Source: JBBQWZ01 sp038210135 (GTDB lineage Bacteria; Acidobacteriota; Terriglobia; Bryobacterales; Bryobacteraceae). From it: a DNA stretch of 64,000 nucleotides. The notes under the pieces are model-generated. The model had not been told where the DNA came from. It searched no databases and saw only the letters and a program-made list of their open reading frames with translations. Positions 45,163-54,709 of the stretch are shown here, one piece after another. Position 1 is the first letter of the stretch; the number at the start of each line of letters is the position of its first letter. The stretch is from the NCBI GenBank assembly GCA_038210135.1, contig JBBQWZ010000029.1, positions 20,260 to 84,259 of the forward strand, in the 5' to 3' direction. The position numbers were made by a program, and so were the translations under genes.

Positions 45163-45482
45163 GGGGCGACATCTTTTGGGCGGACCTCGATCCGGTTCGA
45201 GGCCGCGAACAAGCCGGACTCCGGCCCGTCCTGATCCTTAGTCACGAATTATTCAATCGTCGCTCGGGAACAGTAATCGCTGTCGCGATTACCAGTCAGG
45301 AACCGAAGGCGGGATTCCCGTTAACCCTTCCGGTGCCCTCTCTCCGGCTGCCCAAAACGTCTTGGATCAAGATTTCTCAGATTCGAACCATCTCGACAGA
45401 ACGCATAGGGAAGAAACTGGGCTCCTTGGATTCGGACACGCTCGCGCAAATCCTGGACGGGCTTCTGGAGATCATCGGATAA
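45147..45482 (+). CDS. mazF: MazF/PemK-type mRNA interferase toxin
   Basis: 111 aa. RGDIFWADLDPVRGREQAG with RPVLILS is the MazF N-terminal pattern, and VPSLRLPKTSWIKISQIRTI continues the fold. Family members cleave RNA at short sequences to arrest growth, neutralised by the upstream antitoxin. Convergent with the ABC permease gene, 10 bp apart. Confidence 0.92.
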   Translation: MAAILRGDIFWADLDPVRGREQAGLRPVLILSHELFNRRSGTVIAVAITSQEPKAGFPLTLPVPSLRLPKTSWIKISQIRTISTERIGKKLGSLDSDTLAQILDGLLEIIG

Positions 45483-45492
45483 CCCCAGACAC

Positions 45493-46620
45493 TTAGAGCA
45501 CGTCGGCGAAACCTTTTCGCAGCCGGTGAAACCACGCGTAGCCGGCCGCTGCGCACACGATCCCGACAATCCACAGGATGACAACCGCCGTCACATCCGG
45601 CGGACGGCCTTCGAGAAAGATCGTGCGCCACGCCCGCACCAACAGGAAGATCGGATTGTTCGAAAGCACCGGCAGCATCGCCGCCGGTAGCGCCGACTCC
45701 GGATAGCAAATCGGCGTCACATAAAACCACAGCGTCAGCAGCAGTCCGATGATCTGCGCCAGATCGCGGACGTACACGCCGAGCGCCGCCAGAAACCAGG
45801 CGACGCCCACTGTAAACAGCAATTGCGGAATCAGCAGCACCGGCAGCCACAACCCGGTCGCCGGAATCGCTCCGCGCACAATCCACAAATACAGCAGGAA
45901 AATCCCGAGCCCGATCACCTGATTCGTCAAGCCGGCCAGCGTCTGCACCACGTTCAAAATATCGAGGGGAAAAACTAACTTCTTCACCAGCACGCGATTC
46001 TCGAGAATCGTATTCGGACCCCGCCCGGCGGCTTCGACGAACGCCAACCACGGCAAAATGCCGGCCAGGAAATACAGCACGAATCCGTGTTTACTGGTGT
46101 CCGCGCCGAACCGCGCTTTCATCACCACGCCAAACACAAAGAAGTAAGTCAGCGTCAGCAGCAGCGGATTCAGCACCGTCCAAAACAACCCGATAAACGA
46201 GCCCTTGTAGCGCGCCGAGATATCGCGCCGGACCATCGTCGCAATCAGCGCGCGATTCTCCGCGATGGTCCGCACCGGATACGCGAACGCTTTCGGAATC
46301 GCCCGTAGCAACGCCCGGACACGCAACGCAAATCGCGAAGTGACTCGAGGCTCCGTACACTCCACCGTATCGCCTACCGCGCGCGCATTGAGCGTAATCA
46401 GCGTGCCGCGGTGGAACGGTTCAAAAAGAAAAACCCGGAAATCTCCGTCGCCTTCGGGCACCGGAATCGCGATTGCCTTCGCGCCATCCGCGCAGCCGTC
46501 CGACAGCAGCACCATCGAAGCCGCATCGTAAATTTCCCAACCCAAAGTGGCAGCGTTCGTCCGCAGCGAAACCGAGAGGGTCCGCCCGGATGCACGCGCG
46601 CTAAGGTCGGAGAATCCCAT
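45493..46620 (-). CDS. ABC-2 type polysaccharide export permease with extra N-terminal domain
   Basis: 375 aa. Residues ~115-375 are a Wzm/TagG-type permease (VRRDISARYKGSFIGLFWTV and six hydrophobic segments), which moves lipid-linked glycans across the inner membrane. Residues ~1-105 are an additional soluble beta-rich domain (TLGWEIYDAASMVLLSDGCA) not usual in such permeases. No ATP-binding subunit (Wzt) is present nearby. It lies 6 bp downstream of the glycosyltransferase-methyltransferase gene in the same operon. Confidence 0.85.
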   Translation of the reverse strand: MGFSDLSARASGRTLSVSLRTNAATLGWEIYDAASMVLLSDGCADGAKAIAIPVPEGDGDFRVFLFEPFHRGTLITLNARAVGDTVECTEPRVTSRFALRVRALLRAIPKAFAYPVRTIAENRALIATMVRRDISARYKGSFIGLFWTVLNPLLLTLTYFFVFGVVMKARFGADTSKHGFVLYFLAGILPWLAFVEAAGRGPNTILENRVLVKKLVFPLDILNVVQTLAGLTNQVIGLGIFLLYLWIVRGAIPATGLWLPVLLIPQLLFTVGVAWFLAALGVYVRDLAQIIGLLLTLWFYVTPICYPESALPAAMLPVLSNNPIFLLVRAWRTIFLEGRPPDVTAVVILWIVGIVCAAAGYAWFHRLRKGFADVL

Positions 46621-46626
46621 GCCGGA

Positions 46627-48621
46627 TCAACTATACAGCCAGTTCGGATAGCGCTCGCGGATCGGACCGGTCTTGCGTCCCACCGCATAGATCCCGTCTC
46701 CGCGCAAATCGGTTGAGAGCCAGTAGCGCTTCAACAAATGCTCCACCCAGGCAAGCTCCGGCTTCGGCTCTTCACGGAACGGACCCGTTTCGAGCAGCGT
46801 CACTTGAAACCCGGAGACGGCTAGCAGATCCGCCACTTCACGGGGAGCATATTCGCGATTGTGCCGCGCATCCGCGTGTCCGTCTTTCGAAGGACGGATG
46901 TACGCCGGAAACAACATCGGGTGAAAGCCCTGCAGAATCCCCGACAGTGCGCGCAGCCCGGCAATGTTCGGAGTCGTCACGACAAAATGACCGCCAGGCG
47001 CGAGCACTCGATTCACTTCGCTCATCATGTGCATCGGATCCATCGCCAGATGTTCCAGCAGCTCACAACATAAAATCGTCTGAAAATGGCCGTCAGGATA
47101 CGGAAACGGATCCTTCTCCGCATCGAACAAATCAATATCGCAAATAAATGGCTCGCCGCTTTCGGAGGCAATTTCCTTACGATCCACCTTTCCCGCCGGT
47201 CCGAAATAACAACCTCGAACCTCGCCGTAGCCGAGCCGATGCTTCAGCGCCGGAGTGATTTGCAGATACGCGCCCATCTCGAGAATCCGCTGATTTTCAG
47301 TGCCCGCTGGCGTAATCTGCAGCGTCTTTTCGAGGCGCGTCAGATGGCTTTCGACATAGGAACGCCCCGCCGGTTCGGGCGTCCAGGTCTTGATGTATTC
47401 CGCGTGCGGCCGCGGTTCGACGACGGCTGCTTCGACGGAAACTGCTACTGCCACCGCCTCGACTTCGAGGACATCCGGAACCGCCTCGCCCTTTGAAACC
47501 GCCGCCAGGAAATCGCGATACCGTTCGGCCACGTGGGGCCAACTGCATTCCTTCTCCACCCACGCCCGCGCCCGGTTCCCCAGCGCTCGCGCGACTTGCG
47601 GACGCGATACCAGCAGGTTCAAATACTCGAACAGGTAATCTTCTTCCGTCGCATCCACCGGAGCCTTTAGACAGATGTCGTCCGGATATTCCGCGAACGA
47701 TCCGATGTTTGAAACGACCACCGCTTTGCCCAGCCCCAACGCGCGCAGCAGCGTGCCCGAACTTTCGCCGACCGTCGGGAAACGCAAATTCAGCACGATG
47801 TCCGATGCCGCGAGATACCCGTTGAAATCCTCAATCGGCGCGAACCCGATGTGCCGCACATGACCCGTCAAGTTCAAGGAATGCAGCAGCGCCTCAAGCG
47901 GCAACTCGGCATGCGCTTCCCCGCACAAAATCATGCGAGCACGCGGCTCCACGCGGATCAGCCGTGCGAACGCCCGCAACGATTCCGCGATCCGCTTATA
48001 CGGCTTCAGAAATCCGAACACGCCAATCAACGGCGCAGCTTCATCCACGCCCAGCTTCGCGCGATACGTCATGCGGTCCGGCGAATCGGCGACGGACGGC
48101 AGCCATGCGCCGTGCGGAATCACCGCCACCGGACCCTGGTAGCCTTCTTCGCGTACCAGCTCGGCAACGTACCGGCTGTGCACAATCACGCCGCGCGCCG
48201 CGTTCAGGATCCGCTTCAGCATCGGCACGCCGTCGTAATCGGGACCGCGTTCGAGCGTGCGGACGTATTTCGCCGCGTACGCCAGCGCTTCCGCGCCGCG
48301 ATCCAGTTCGACGTAGCGCATGTACTCGTCCCAGTTTTTGCGCCGGATCGTCAGGTCCGCAATCAGATGATGCAGATTCGCTTCGTGCAGCACGACTACG
48401 CCCGGATGCGCGAGAGCCATCTCGTACACGAACGTGTGGAACGGATTATTGCCGAGCTGATAAACCACGCTGTCGAACTTCGCAGCGTCGAATTCCGCAC
48501 CCGGGTCCTCGGCGAACGTCTTGACCTCCGCAAGCGCGCGCAGATGCTCGACGACGACGGCGGAATAATCCGCGATGCCGCTTCTTGCGGGGGGAAAAGG
48601 GGAAACGAAAGCGATGCGCAT
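46627..48621 (-). CDS. GT4 glycosyltransferase-methyltransferase fusion
   Basis: 664 aa. Residues ~1-385 are a GT-B glycosyltransferase of family 4 (IAFVSPFPPARSGIADYSAV; donor-binding part IGVFGFLKPYKRIAESLRAF and NLRFPTVGESSGTLLRALGL). A linker (~385-420, Val/Ala-rich) leads to a SAM-dependent methyltransferase of the Methyltransf_11 type (CCELLEHLAMDPMHMMSEVN, LAPGGHFVVTTPN). It would both add a sugar and methylate the glycan, a plausible chain-capping strategy. Operonic with the ABC permease. Confidence 0.87.
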   Translation of the reverse strand: MRIAFVSPFPPARSGIADYSAVVVEHLRALAEVKTFAEDPGAEFDAAKFDSVVYQLGNNPFHTFVYEMALAHPGVVVLHEANLHHLIADLTIRRKNWDEYMRYVELDRGAEALAYAAKYVRTLERGPDYDGVPMLKRILNAARGVIVHSRYVAELVREEGYQGPVAVIPHGAWLPSVADSPDRMTYRAKLGVDEAAPLIGVFGFLKPYKRIAESLRAFARLIRVEPRARMILCGEAHAELPLEALLHSLNLTGHVRHIGFAPIEDFNGYLAASDIVLNLRFPTVGESSGTLLRALGLGKAVVVSNIGSFAEYPDDICLKAPVDATEEDYLFEYLNLLVSRPQVARALGNRARAWVEKECSWPHVAERYRDFLAAVSKGEAVPDVLEVEAVAVAVSVEAAVVEPRPHAEYIKTWTPEPAGRSYVESHLTRLEKTLQITPAGTENQRILEMGAYLQITPALKHRLGYGEVRGCYFGPAGKVDRKEIASESGEPFICDIDLFDAEKDPFPYPDGHFQTILCCELLEHLAMDPMHMMSEVNRVLAPGGHFVVTTPNIAGLRALSGILQGFHPMLFPAYIRPSKDGHADARHNREYAPREVADLLAVSGFQVTLLETGPFREEPKPELAWVEHLLKRYWLSTDLRGDGIYAVGRKTGPIRERYPNWLYS

Positions 48622-48690
48622 CCGATAGGGAAACGTACGAACCTAGGCTAACAGCCGACTCGCCAAGAAGGCTAGCAGCCGTCCCCGGAT

Positions 48691-48716
48691 TGAACCCTGA
48701 GCGTTAGCGACGGGAC
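48691..48716 (+). repeat. Dispersed 26-bp repeat, copy A
   Basis: Positions match 54440-54465 in reverse orientation at 25 of 26 bases; the core is CCCTGAGCGTTAGCGA. Located between the fusion gene and the DUF3108 gene. Confidence 0.55.
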
Positions 48717-48764
48717 CTCGACCTGACCCCCCCTCGGTCCGTCGTTGAGCCCAGCGGTAAAGCT

Positions 48765-49493
48765 TTAAGGCATCAGTTCCATCGTGAACGCGCCCAGCGC
48801 CAGCGGTACGCGGACCAGCAGCGGAGTCCGTCCCGCATCTCTCGCGAAGTAAATCTCGAACGTCAGATTCGTTTGCGGACCTTTCAGCGACGCCTCGATC
48901 CGATCCGCCTGCTGCGAGCCCTCGCCGATCTTCAGCGCCTGTGGACCCTTGTAATCCAAACGGATTTGATACTCCGATCCGAAGATCACTTTATGCTGTG
49001 GCGTCAGATGCCCCAACGCGAGTTCACGCCGAACATATTGAATGAACGTCAGCGCATCATGGGCGCAAGCGCCCGTCGAAACCGTGGACTTCCCGCCGCC
49101 TTCTTCCTGCGATTGGCGCGTGGCTTCGTTCTTTTCCAGATCGAACGTGGTCTTCTCGCTCGCCTTGCGGCGGCCATGCTGGTAGCTCTTCTCCAGCGAT
49201 TCCGAGCAAAGCTCCCCGTTTGCGAACGAGTGAAAATGATCCACCACCGCGAACCCGGGTATGGACGCGTCGAGCGCCAAATCGAGTTCCCAGCCCCCGG
49301 ACTTCGACTGCGTCGCTTTGAACGATCCCTCGCCCAGCGACAATCCGCTCGGCCAGTTGATCGAATAGCGAAGGGATTCGGACGGCGGCAGCATCGCCTT
49401 CTCCGTTTTCGCGGGAGCAGCAGGGACCGGAGTAGCGGCCGGCTTCTCGGCAAACAGACCTGTAGCGAGTAAAGTGAGGATCACGAACCGCAT
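48765..49493 (-). CDS. DUF3108-family secreted protein
   Basis: 242 aa with signal peptide (MRFVILTLLATGLFA). SESLRYSINWPSGLSLGEGS is the usual DUF3108 opening, and residues near the end (LLVRVPLALGAFTMELMP) complete the beta-barrel-like fold. Family members are periplasmic/outer-membrane proteins of unclear function often near glycan genes. It starts 3 bp after the upstream glycosyltransferase stop, on the same strand. Confidence 0.78.
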   Translation of the reverse strand: MRFVILTLLATGLFAEKPAATPVPAAPAKTEKAMLPPSESLRYSINWPSGLSLGEGSFKATQSKSGGWELDLALDASIPGFAVVDHFHSFANGELCSESLEKSYQHGRRKASEKTTFDLEKNEATRQSQEEGGGKSTVSTGACAHDALTFIQYVRRELALGHLTPQHKVIFGSEYQIRLDYKGPQALKIGEGSQQADRIEASLKGPQTNLTFEIYFARDAGRTPLLVRVPLALGAFTMELMP

Positions 49494-49496
49494 GGA

Positions 49497-50690
49497 TTAC
49501 CTCGAGACACGAATCGCGGCAGCCTTGGCTTGCCGCCGCGGAGCGCCTGCAACCGCGTAGTACACGTCCAACGTTTTTTCCGCGGCACGCTGCCAACTGA
49601 ACAAAGTCGCACGATGCGCGCCCAGCCGTTCCATCCGGAGCCGCAGTTCGGAATCGAGCAGTAGATCGCTCAACGCGCGCGCCATCTCCGTCTTCGACGT
49701 CGGATCGAACAGCAGAGCCGCCGCGTTCGCCACTTCCGGCATCGCGGATGCATTCGAGCAAGCCACCGCCCGGCCGCACGCCATCGCTTCGAGGATCGGC
49801 AAGCCGAAGCCTTCATAAAAGGACGGGAACGCGAACACGTCGCAAGCCGCGTAAAAGTTGAACAAATCGTCGTCTTCGACGAAATCCGTGAACACCAGTC
49901 GATCCGCCACCGATGACTCGCGCGCCGCCCGATGCAGCGTTTCTGAATACCAGGTCTCTTTGCCGACCATCACCAGTTTGTGCGGCAAATGCGGGTGCGC
50001 CCGGATCACATCTTCGAACGCCGCTATCAATCCCAAATGATTCTTGCGCGGCTGCAGATCGCCCACCGTCAACACGAACGGACCGTCAATCCTGTACTTC
50101 CGCGCGATCGCCGCCTGCGCCGACTCCCGCGGGACCTGCCGGAATCGCGAAGAAACCGCGTTCGGAATCGCGACTACCTTGCTTTCTTCGAGGCCGTACG
50201 CGCGCACGATGGCCTTCTTCGAGAATTCGCTCGGAGTCAAAACCGCCGCCGCGCGTTTCACCGTCCGCGCCACCGTTAGCCGCAGTTGCGCGGCACGGAA
50301 GGCGGTGAAGTACTGTGGATGTTCAAGATAACTGACGTCGTGAACGCTGACCACCGTCGGCACAGTACAGAAGACGGGCGCCGTATACTGTACGTGCAGA
50401 AGGTCCGGCTTATCGGCGCGCAGCCGCTGCCCTAAATCCCACCCCAGGCGCTTGAATGGATTCTGCGACACCCAGTGGCTCGTAAACCGCTCGGGAATGT
50501 AGGAGTCCGCCGCCGGCTTGGACAGATAGGCAATGAATTCCGCTTCCTGATCGAGTGAGGCAAACTCGTTCAGTAGGTTTCGTATATACACCTCGTTGCC
50601 GGTCAAATGGCACCCGATGGCGTGTGCATCCACTGAAAAACGCATTCGCGATTGATTGGAATAAAGCTTGGGCTGTTCGCTCACCCGCAT
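49497..50690 (-). CDS. GT4 glycosyltransferase
   Basis: 397 aa from ATG 50690, chosen because GGAGG (50698-50702) lies 7 bp upstream; the frame extends to 50753 and MRFSVDAHAIG (50645) is another possibility. GT-B fold: VSVHDVSYLEHPQYF, VLTVGDLQPRKNHLGLIAAF, and the EX7E region FPSFYEGFGLPILEAMACG. It would build the glycan exported by the neighbouring permease. Confidence 0.92.
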   Translation of the reverse strand: MRVSEQPKLYSNQSRMRFSVDAHAIGCHLTGNEVYIRNLLNEFASLDQEAEFIAYLSKPAADSYIPERFTSHWVSQNPFKRLGWDLGQRLRADKPDLLHVQYTAPVFCTVPTVVSVHDVSYLEHPQYFTAFRAAQLRLTVARTVKRAAAVLTPSEFSKKAIVRAYGLEESKVVAIPNAVSSRFRQVPRESAQAAIARKYRIDGPFVLTVGDLQPRKNHLGLIAAFEDVIRAHPHLPHKLVMVGKETWYSETLHRAARESSVADRLVFTDFVEDDDLFNFYAACDVFAFPSFYEGFGLPILEAMACGRAVACSNASAMPEVANAAALLFDPTSKTEMARALSDLLLDSELRLRMERLGAHRATLFSWQRAAEKTLDVYYAVAGAPRRQAKAAAIRVSR

Positions 50691-51174
50691 CCCGGCGCCT
50701 CCGCGCCTCATCCCCTCCTCATAGTAACCCGGCAAAGAGCTTCGAGGTTGCATCCGTAATCCGATTCACGTCTCAAATCATAAGACCACGTGATGGCCCA
50801 TTACCGTTTCAAGCATTATGAAAGACATAGCGAGCCTTCGCGGGGGAACACTGTGGCAAAAATCTCCATCCGCGGTGCCGTTTTTGGTGAGCCGGGCAGG
50901 ATTCTGCACGAACTCGAATTTCGCCCCACCCAAAAGACCGTTGACCACCCACCCACTTGTATCTCTCTTCGAAGCGCCCTATACTCGGATTTCGCCTGTT
51001 CCGTCCCGTGAGGCGTTTCAGGCTTCCTCGCAAATGGATCGACGCAGATCCATTTCGCAACGCGCCGTCTCCTACAATCCGTCCGCGGTTCCTGCCACCC
51101 GTCAACCGCTGACCACTAAGAATCGGCCATCGGCCCGGCTCAGCGCTTGAGCCCTCCATCCAGGGGATTCCAAA
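50691..51174. other. Intergenic region upstream of TonB receptor
   Basis: 484 bp with no credible gene. It holds the candidate promoter at 50957-50985, so the receptor mRNA would have a leader of about 180 nt. The leader was not recognised as a riboswitch. Confidence 0.45.
50957..50985 (+). promoter_or_regulatory. Candidate promoter of the TonB receptor
   Basis: TTGTAT (50957-50962) and TATACT (50980-50985) with a 17-bp spacer; the -10 matches 5/6, the -35 only 4/6. Confidence 0.35.
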
Positions 51175-54153
51175 ATGCTCAGGGGTATTCTCGTCCTCCT
51201 CAGTCTGTTCACGGGACTGGCTTCCGCGCAGACCGCCGGCCGGATCTCCGGCCAGATTCTCGATCAGTCTCAATCTTCCATTCCCGGCGCGAAAGTCGTG
51301 GCCGAAAACGCAGGTACGGGCTCTCGCCGTGAAATCGCCACCGACCAGCAGGGACGCTATGTTTTCGCCGACCTGCCTATCGGAAAATACAAAGTCAGCG
51401 TCGAGGCCTCCGGCTTTCAATCGCAAATGCGGAGCGATCTGCAACTGAGCGTTGCGAGCGCCCTCACCGTGGACTTCTCGCTACCGGCCGGAACTCTCTC
51501 TCAAGCTGTCGAGGTGAAGGGCACCGTCGAATCGGTCGACCCCACGGCCGCCAACGGCGAACTGATGAACAACAAAAGCGTGATGGAACTCCCCATCAAC
51601 GGCCGCGACTATGCGCGCTTCAGCCTGCTGACGCCCGGCGCAGTCTCGACGAACAACTTCATCGCCATGATCACCTTCAACGGCATGCAGTCGATCCACA
51701 ACGCCTTCTCGATCGACGGCGTCGACGCCTCCCGCGTGGACCAGCCTTACATGGCCAACGGCTTCGAGCGCGGCGCGCGCCTGCTTACCGGAAGCCTCGA
51801 TACCGTCGAAGAATTCCGCGTCCAGACCAGTAACTACAACGCCGAATATGGCCGCGCCGCCGGAACCGACATCCGCGTCGTCACCAAGAGCGGCGGCAAC
51901 CAGATGCACGCCACGCTCTTCGAATTCTTCCGCAACGACTTCTTCGACGCCCGCAATTTCTTCAACACCAAGCCTACCGCCATGCCGAAATTCCGCTACA
52001 ACAACTTCGGCGGAAACCTCAGCGGAAAGCTCATCAAGGACAAAACCTTCTTCTTCGCCAACTACGAAGGCTCCCGCCAGCGCGTCGGCATCGTCGGCTC
52101 CGGCACCGTCCCCAGCCAGACCCTGATCAACCAGGTTCTCGCCACCTCACCCGCGCTCGCTCCGCTGCTCGCGCAGTTCCCGAAAGGACAAACCGCGACT
52201 AGCAATCCGCTGATTACGAGCTACCTTACCTCCGCCGTCTCGCAGGTGCGCGAAGACACGGGCAGCATCAAGGTCGATCACAACTTCACCTCGAACGACC
52301 ACGTCTATCTGCGCTTCAACCTCAACGACACCGAAGTATTTGGGCCCTTGTTCGGTGTCAGCGCCGCGAAACTCGGCGTTAACGACTATCAGCAAGTGCC
52401 GGTTACGACGACCAACGTGGCTCTGCATTATCAGAAGATTTTCAGCCCGCGCCTCATCAACGAATTCCTCGCCGGCGTGCAGCGCTGGGGCAGCCAGATC
52501 AATTCCGAACTCCCTCTGCCCACCCTCAGCATCACCGGAATTATTGCCACGCCCGGAAATGGCGGCTACTCGCGCACCAACAGCATGGTCTACCAATACG
52601 GCGACACCATGAGCTATATCAAGGGCTCCCATACCATCAAGTTCGGCGCCACCGCCTGGAAGAGCCAGGTCAACGGACTCAGCCATCCGTCCTACAACCT
52701 CGCCTTCACTTCCATCAACGACCTCATCAACAACAGCCCCAACCAAGTGACGTTCAGCGGCGGCAATCCCGGCAGCGGATTGCGTCAACTGTGGGTCGGA
52801 TCCTTCGTGCAGGACACCTGGCAGGTCCGTCCGAAACTCACCATCGATCTCGGGCTCCGCTATGACATCGGCGTCCCCAACTATGACGTCCAGGGCAAAG
52901 CGCAAACCTTCGATCCGCGCATCAACGCCCTCTCGCCTCCCGGCCAACAGTGGTTCGCGATGAACAAGAAGAACTTCGCGCCGCGTTTCGCCGTCGCTTG
53001 GCAGCCGCGTGAAGGCATGACCGTCCGGGCCGGCTACGGCCTCTTTTACCAGCAGTACCCTCCCGGCTTCGGCAGCGCCCCTGTCACCAACACCGTTCCC
53101 GGAAACTTCTCGCTCCTTCGCGCCAACATCCCGAGCCTCAGCTTTCCCATCACGCCCTTCATCGGACAGGGAACCACCAACGTCCCCACCGTCGGCGGCT
53201 TCAATTGGGATCTCCCCAACCTCTACGCTCAGCAGTGGAACCTGACGCTGTCACAGGTCCTGCCGAAGCACTTCGTTCTCCAGGTCGCCTACGTGGGCAA
53301 CCACGGAGTCAACCTGCGCGCATCGCGCAACATCAACCTGATCGATCCTGCGCTCGGACGCCGCCCCCTCACGCAATTCGGCAACGTCAACATCGAATTC
53401 AACGATCGCCAGGACATCTACCACGGCTTGCAAACTTCCATCAACCGCCGCTTCTCGAGCGGAGTGCAGGTCACCGTCAATTACACCTGGGCGAAGTCCA
53501 TCGACAACGTGCAGGACTACGGCCTCTACACCACCCTCGCGCAGAACATGAACTGCAACTCCTGCGAGCGCGGAGCCTCGAGCAACGACATTCGCCACAA
53601 CTCCCAGTACAACGTGCTCTATGAGCTCCCCTTCGGCAAAGGGCACAAGTTTCTGGGCAGCGTCAACGGAATCGGCGGCAAGCTGCTCAGCGGCTGGCAG
53701 ATCAATTCGCTCGGTCTGCTCCACACCGGCATTGCGACCTTCCCGACCATCGGCGTGAATACCTTCGGCAACTCGAACCTCACCAACCAGCGCCCCGATG
53801 TCGTCGCCGGTATCAGCACCACGCCCGCCACCCAGAGCGTCGCGCAATTCTGGAATCCCGCCGCCTTCTCGATCCCGCTCAAAGGCACCTTCGGAAACGC
53901 GGGGCGTGGAACCCTCTACGGCCCCAACTTCGTGGACTTCGACGCCTCCCTGATGAAGCAGACCAGCCTCAGTGAGCGCACCAAACTCGAATTCCGCGCC
54001 GAGGTTTTCAACCTCTTCAACCACCCCAACTTCGATCTTCCGAACGCGGTCATCGGCACGCCCAGCTTCGGCCAGATCTTCAACACTTACGGCCGGACGT
54101 TGGGCCTAGGAACCAGCCGCCAAATGCAAATGGCCCTGAAGCTCCGCTTCTAG
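51175..54153 (+). CDS. Oar-like TonB-dependent receptor with carboxypeptidase-regulatory domain
   Basis: 992 aa with signal peptide (LVLLSLFTGLASAQ). CarboxypepD_reg domain at ~22-105 (GRISGQILDQSQSSIPGAKV), plug with ELPINGRDYARFSLLTPGA and NYNAEYGRAAGTDIRVVTKS, then the beta-barrel to a terminal aromatic strand (MQMALKLRF). The same architecture as 20326-23541 but a distant paralog. AGGGG lies 9 bp before the ATG. Confidence 0.92.
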   Translation: MLRGILVLLSLFTGLASAQTAGRISGQILDQSQSSIPGAKVVAENAGTGSRREIATDQQGRYVFADLPIGKYKVSVEASGFQSQMRSDLQLSVASALTVDFSLPAGTLSQAVEVKGTVESVDPTAANGELMNNKSVMELPINGRDYARFSLLTPGAVSTNNFIAMITFNGMQSIHNAFSIDGVDASRVDQPYMANGFERGARLLTGSLDTVEEFRVQTSNYNAEYGRAAGTDIRVVTKSGGNQMHATLFEFFRNDFFDARNFFNTKPTAMPKFRYNNFGGNLSGKLIKDKTFFFANYEGSRQRVGIVGSGTVPSQTLINQVLATSPALAPLLAQFPKGQTATSNPLITSYLTSAVSQVREDTGSIKVDHNFTSNDHVYLRFNLNDTEVFGPLFGVSAAKLGVNDYQQVPVTTTNVALHYQKIFSPRLINEFLAGVQRWGSQINSELPLPTLSITGIIATPGNGGYSRTNSMVYQYGDTMSYIKGSHTIKFGATAWKSQVNGLSHPSYNLAFTSINDLINNSPNQVTFSGGNPGSGLRQLWVGSFVQDTWQVRPKLTIDLGLRYDIGVPNYDVQGKAQTFDPRINALSPPGQQWFAMNKKNFAPRFAVAWQPREGMTVRAGYGLFYQQYPPGFGSAPVTNTVPGNFSLLRANIPSLSFPITPFIGQGTTNVPTVGGFNWDLPNLYAQQWNLTLSQVLPKHFVLQVAYVGNHGVNLRASRNINLIDPALGRRPLTQFGNVNIEFNDRQDIYHGLQTSINRRFSSGVQVTVNYTWAKSIDNVQDYGLYTTLAQNMNCNSCERGASSNDIRHNSQYNVLYELPFGKGHKFLGSVNGIGGKLLSGWQINSLGLLHTGIATFPTIGVNTFGNSNLTNQRPDVVAGISTTPATQSVAQFWNPAAFSIPLKGTFGNAGRGTLYGPNFVDFDASLMKQTSLSERTKLEFRAEVFNLFNHPNFDLPNAVIGTPSFGQIFNTYGRTLGLGTSRQMQMALKLRF

Positions 54154-54439
54154 GTCAGCCAAGTCCGCGCGAACGAGGACCTACTACCTGCATGATGGCG
54201 CCGGACCCGCAGGCTGGCGGGCCTGCCCCATGAGGCAGCTAGGAGTCTGTGCGAAACGAAGCCACAACCTTCTATAGTATTGATAATAAAAGAGTTATCT
54301 GCGTGTCTGCCGGTTCGATGTCGGTCGATGGCTTCGTTTTGAAATTTGCGTTCCTAGACTTGGCCGGACGGAGGGGACTTCCAGATACCACCGAGGCGCG
54401 GCCGTGAGGCCGTGCTCACTAATCCGTCACCAACCGCGA

Positions 54440-54465
54440 GTCCCATCGCTAACGCTCAGGGTTCA
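54440..54465 (-). repeat. Dispersed 26-bp repeat, copy B
   Basis: Reverse-oriented partner of 48691-48716 with one mismatch. Confidence 0.55.
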
Positions 54466-54665
54466 CGGCGGGAGCAGAAACGAAAAAATGCGCCGGGCGG
54501 TCTTGGCTCCGCGCGGCGCACCTCCGAAACACAGGCAAGAGGACCTGCACATGCCGTTGTTATTGGCTTGGATGGGGATGCGCCGGGGAGATTACCATCG
54601 GCCGGAGATATTTTATTGCGCGGGCGGTTAAGGACGCCCTGGAACCGCGGCCTGTGAGTGAATGG

Positions 54666-54684
54666 CATAGGCCTCCGGCCTGTG
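54666..54684 (+). repeat. Dispersed palindromic repeat, copy 3
   Basis: Identical 19 bp to 6590-6608; here between two genes, 26 bp from the S9 peptidase stop. Confidence 0.6.
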
Positions 54685-54709
54685 AATGGACGACGACGGT
54701 TTGATGCAC

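Larger units (their letters stand above)
54154..54709. other. Intergenic region with repeats and a hairpin
   Basis: 556 bp without a credible gene. A GC-rich hairpin gcaggc...gcctgc at 54209-54226 follows the TonB receptor and may be a terminator, though no T-tract follows. It also contains one copy each of the two dispersed repeats, consistent with a repeat-collecting spacer. Confidence 0.45.

Noticed and set aside
50940..50985. TTGACC at 50941 as a -35 box with TATACT
   Set aside because: The spacing is 33 bp; the TTGTAT hexamer at 50957 gives the proper 17 bp.
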